Below are positions 6,651 to 7,135 of a DNA stretch of 7,135 nt, piece after piece. Source of the DNA: Cryomorphaceae bacterium (GTDB lineage: Bacteria; Bacteroidota; Bacteroidia; Flavobacteriales_G; Salibacteraceae); assembly GCA_003564735.1 (NCBI GenBank), contig PXEK01000278.1:1-7135 (forward strand), read 5' to 3'. The position numbers and the translations under genes were made by a program. The stretch's first letter is position 1, and every line of letters begins with the position of its first letter. A model generated the notes under the pieces. It saw only the letters and a program-made list of their open reading frames with translations, searched no databases and was not told the DNA's origin.

Positions 6651-7135
6651 CTAAAGCGAGTTGTTAAGCGGTGCAAATTCTTGAAGCTCTGCGGTTAAAG
6701 GGTCAAAAACGTAGTATTGAACAATTACCGTAAGTTCATCGTCGATAATCCCGTACATTCGATCCAAATCAACTTCAATAGGCTCGCCGGTTTCAGGATC
6801 AAATTTATCTTGCATGATTTTCTTATGCGTTTCTACTTTTCTCACTCTGCCGCTGCGGTCGGTAACCTTGTAAATGGTTTTTGGCGTTTGCGCAGCTATT
6901 GAGTCATGTTGTTCAGGAGTTTTGGTGACTTCAAAACTCTCAAAGTTTACATCTTTGAACATGGCAATGTAACTCAAAACCGAGGCAGTGTCATAAGGGG
7001 CTACCTCATTACCTTCACCGTCATACAGTCCAAAAATACCGGGCTGCTGCTGCTTGACCAAGAAACTTTTTTCGGGTTCTGAAGGATAAACCAATTCCAC
7101 TTCATCTATTTCACCAAATGAGTAGTTCCAAATCC
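6651..7135 (-). CDS. DUF4340-like protein, C-terminal part (5' end outside window)
   Basis: The frame is open from the window edge (IWNYSFGEIDEVEL...) to TAA at 6653-6651, giving about 160 residues. The GTG at 7100 is an internal valine, not a start. Visible segments are IWNYSFGEI, SFLVKQ, GIFGLYDGEGN, a VLSYIAMFKDVNFESFE helix-strand, DSI, IYKVTDRSGRVRKV, DLDRMYG and an aromatic VQYYVFDPL near the end. This order resembles the C-terminus of DUF4340 proteins of Bacteroidota as I remember them. These are membrane-anchored proteins often encoded beside GldG-type ABC transporter components, and gldG commonly lies near dnaN in Flavobacteriales, which fits. The N-terminal membrane anchor would be outside the window, so the assignment rests on the C-terminal pattern and context only. 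The molecular function of the family is unknown to me. Confidence 0.65.
   Translation of the reverse strand, partial: IWNYSFGEIDEVELVYPSEPEKSFLVKQQQPGIFGLYDGEGNEVAPYDTASVLSYIAMFKDVNFESFEVTKTPEQHDSIAAQTPKTIYKVTDRSGRVRKVETHKKIMQDKFDPETGEPIEVDLDRMYGIIDDELTVIVQYYVFDPLTAELQEFAPLNNSL

Overview
The window is ordinary chromosomal DNA from a member of the Bacteroidota, most likely Flavobacteriales. The evidence is a secreted protein with a type IX secretion (T9SS) C-terminal sorting domain, a DnaX whose ATPase domain lacks the usual zinc-binding cysteines, a DUF4340-type protein beside dnaN, and start regions that carry TAnnTTTG-like -7 elements but no strong Shine-Dalgarno sequences. I see no mobile elements, CRISPR arrays, tRNA or rRNA genes, and no sign of horizontal transfer.

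Layout. Positions 1-1047 (+) hold a 5'-truncated dihydroorotase-family gene that has lost most of its visible metal ligands. It converges, with one base between the stop codons, on dnaX (minus strand, 1049-2808). In frame 0 dnaX stops directly after a run of ten A residues, giving a 360-residue gamma-like product. The remaining 226 codons, a tau-like C-terminal region, are open in the -1 frame down to 1049. Upstream of dnaX on the same strand is a ribBA-type gene (2929-4050) with an intact DHBP synthase half and an eroded GTP cyclohydrolase II half. A divergent intergenic region (4051-4332) leads to a secreted DNRLRE-domain protein with a T9SS tail (4333-5274, +). A strong two-way terminator (5306-5342) separates that gene from the convergent dnaN (5364-6485, minus). 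Upstream of dnaN lies the C-terminal part of a DUF4340-like protein (6651-7135, minus) that runs off the window.

How the genes relate. DnaX (clamp loader) and DnaN (sliding clamp) act together at the replication fork and lie about 2.6 kb apart on the same strand. The dihydroorotase-like protein and RibBA belong to pyrimidine and riboflavin metabolism. The most interesting observation is the dnaX poly-A frame break, which could be programmed slippage making gamma and tau, or a homopolymer sequencing error. Two neighbouring metabolic proteins also look like partial pseudoenzymes. I found no convincing new multi-gene system.
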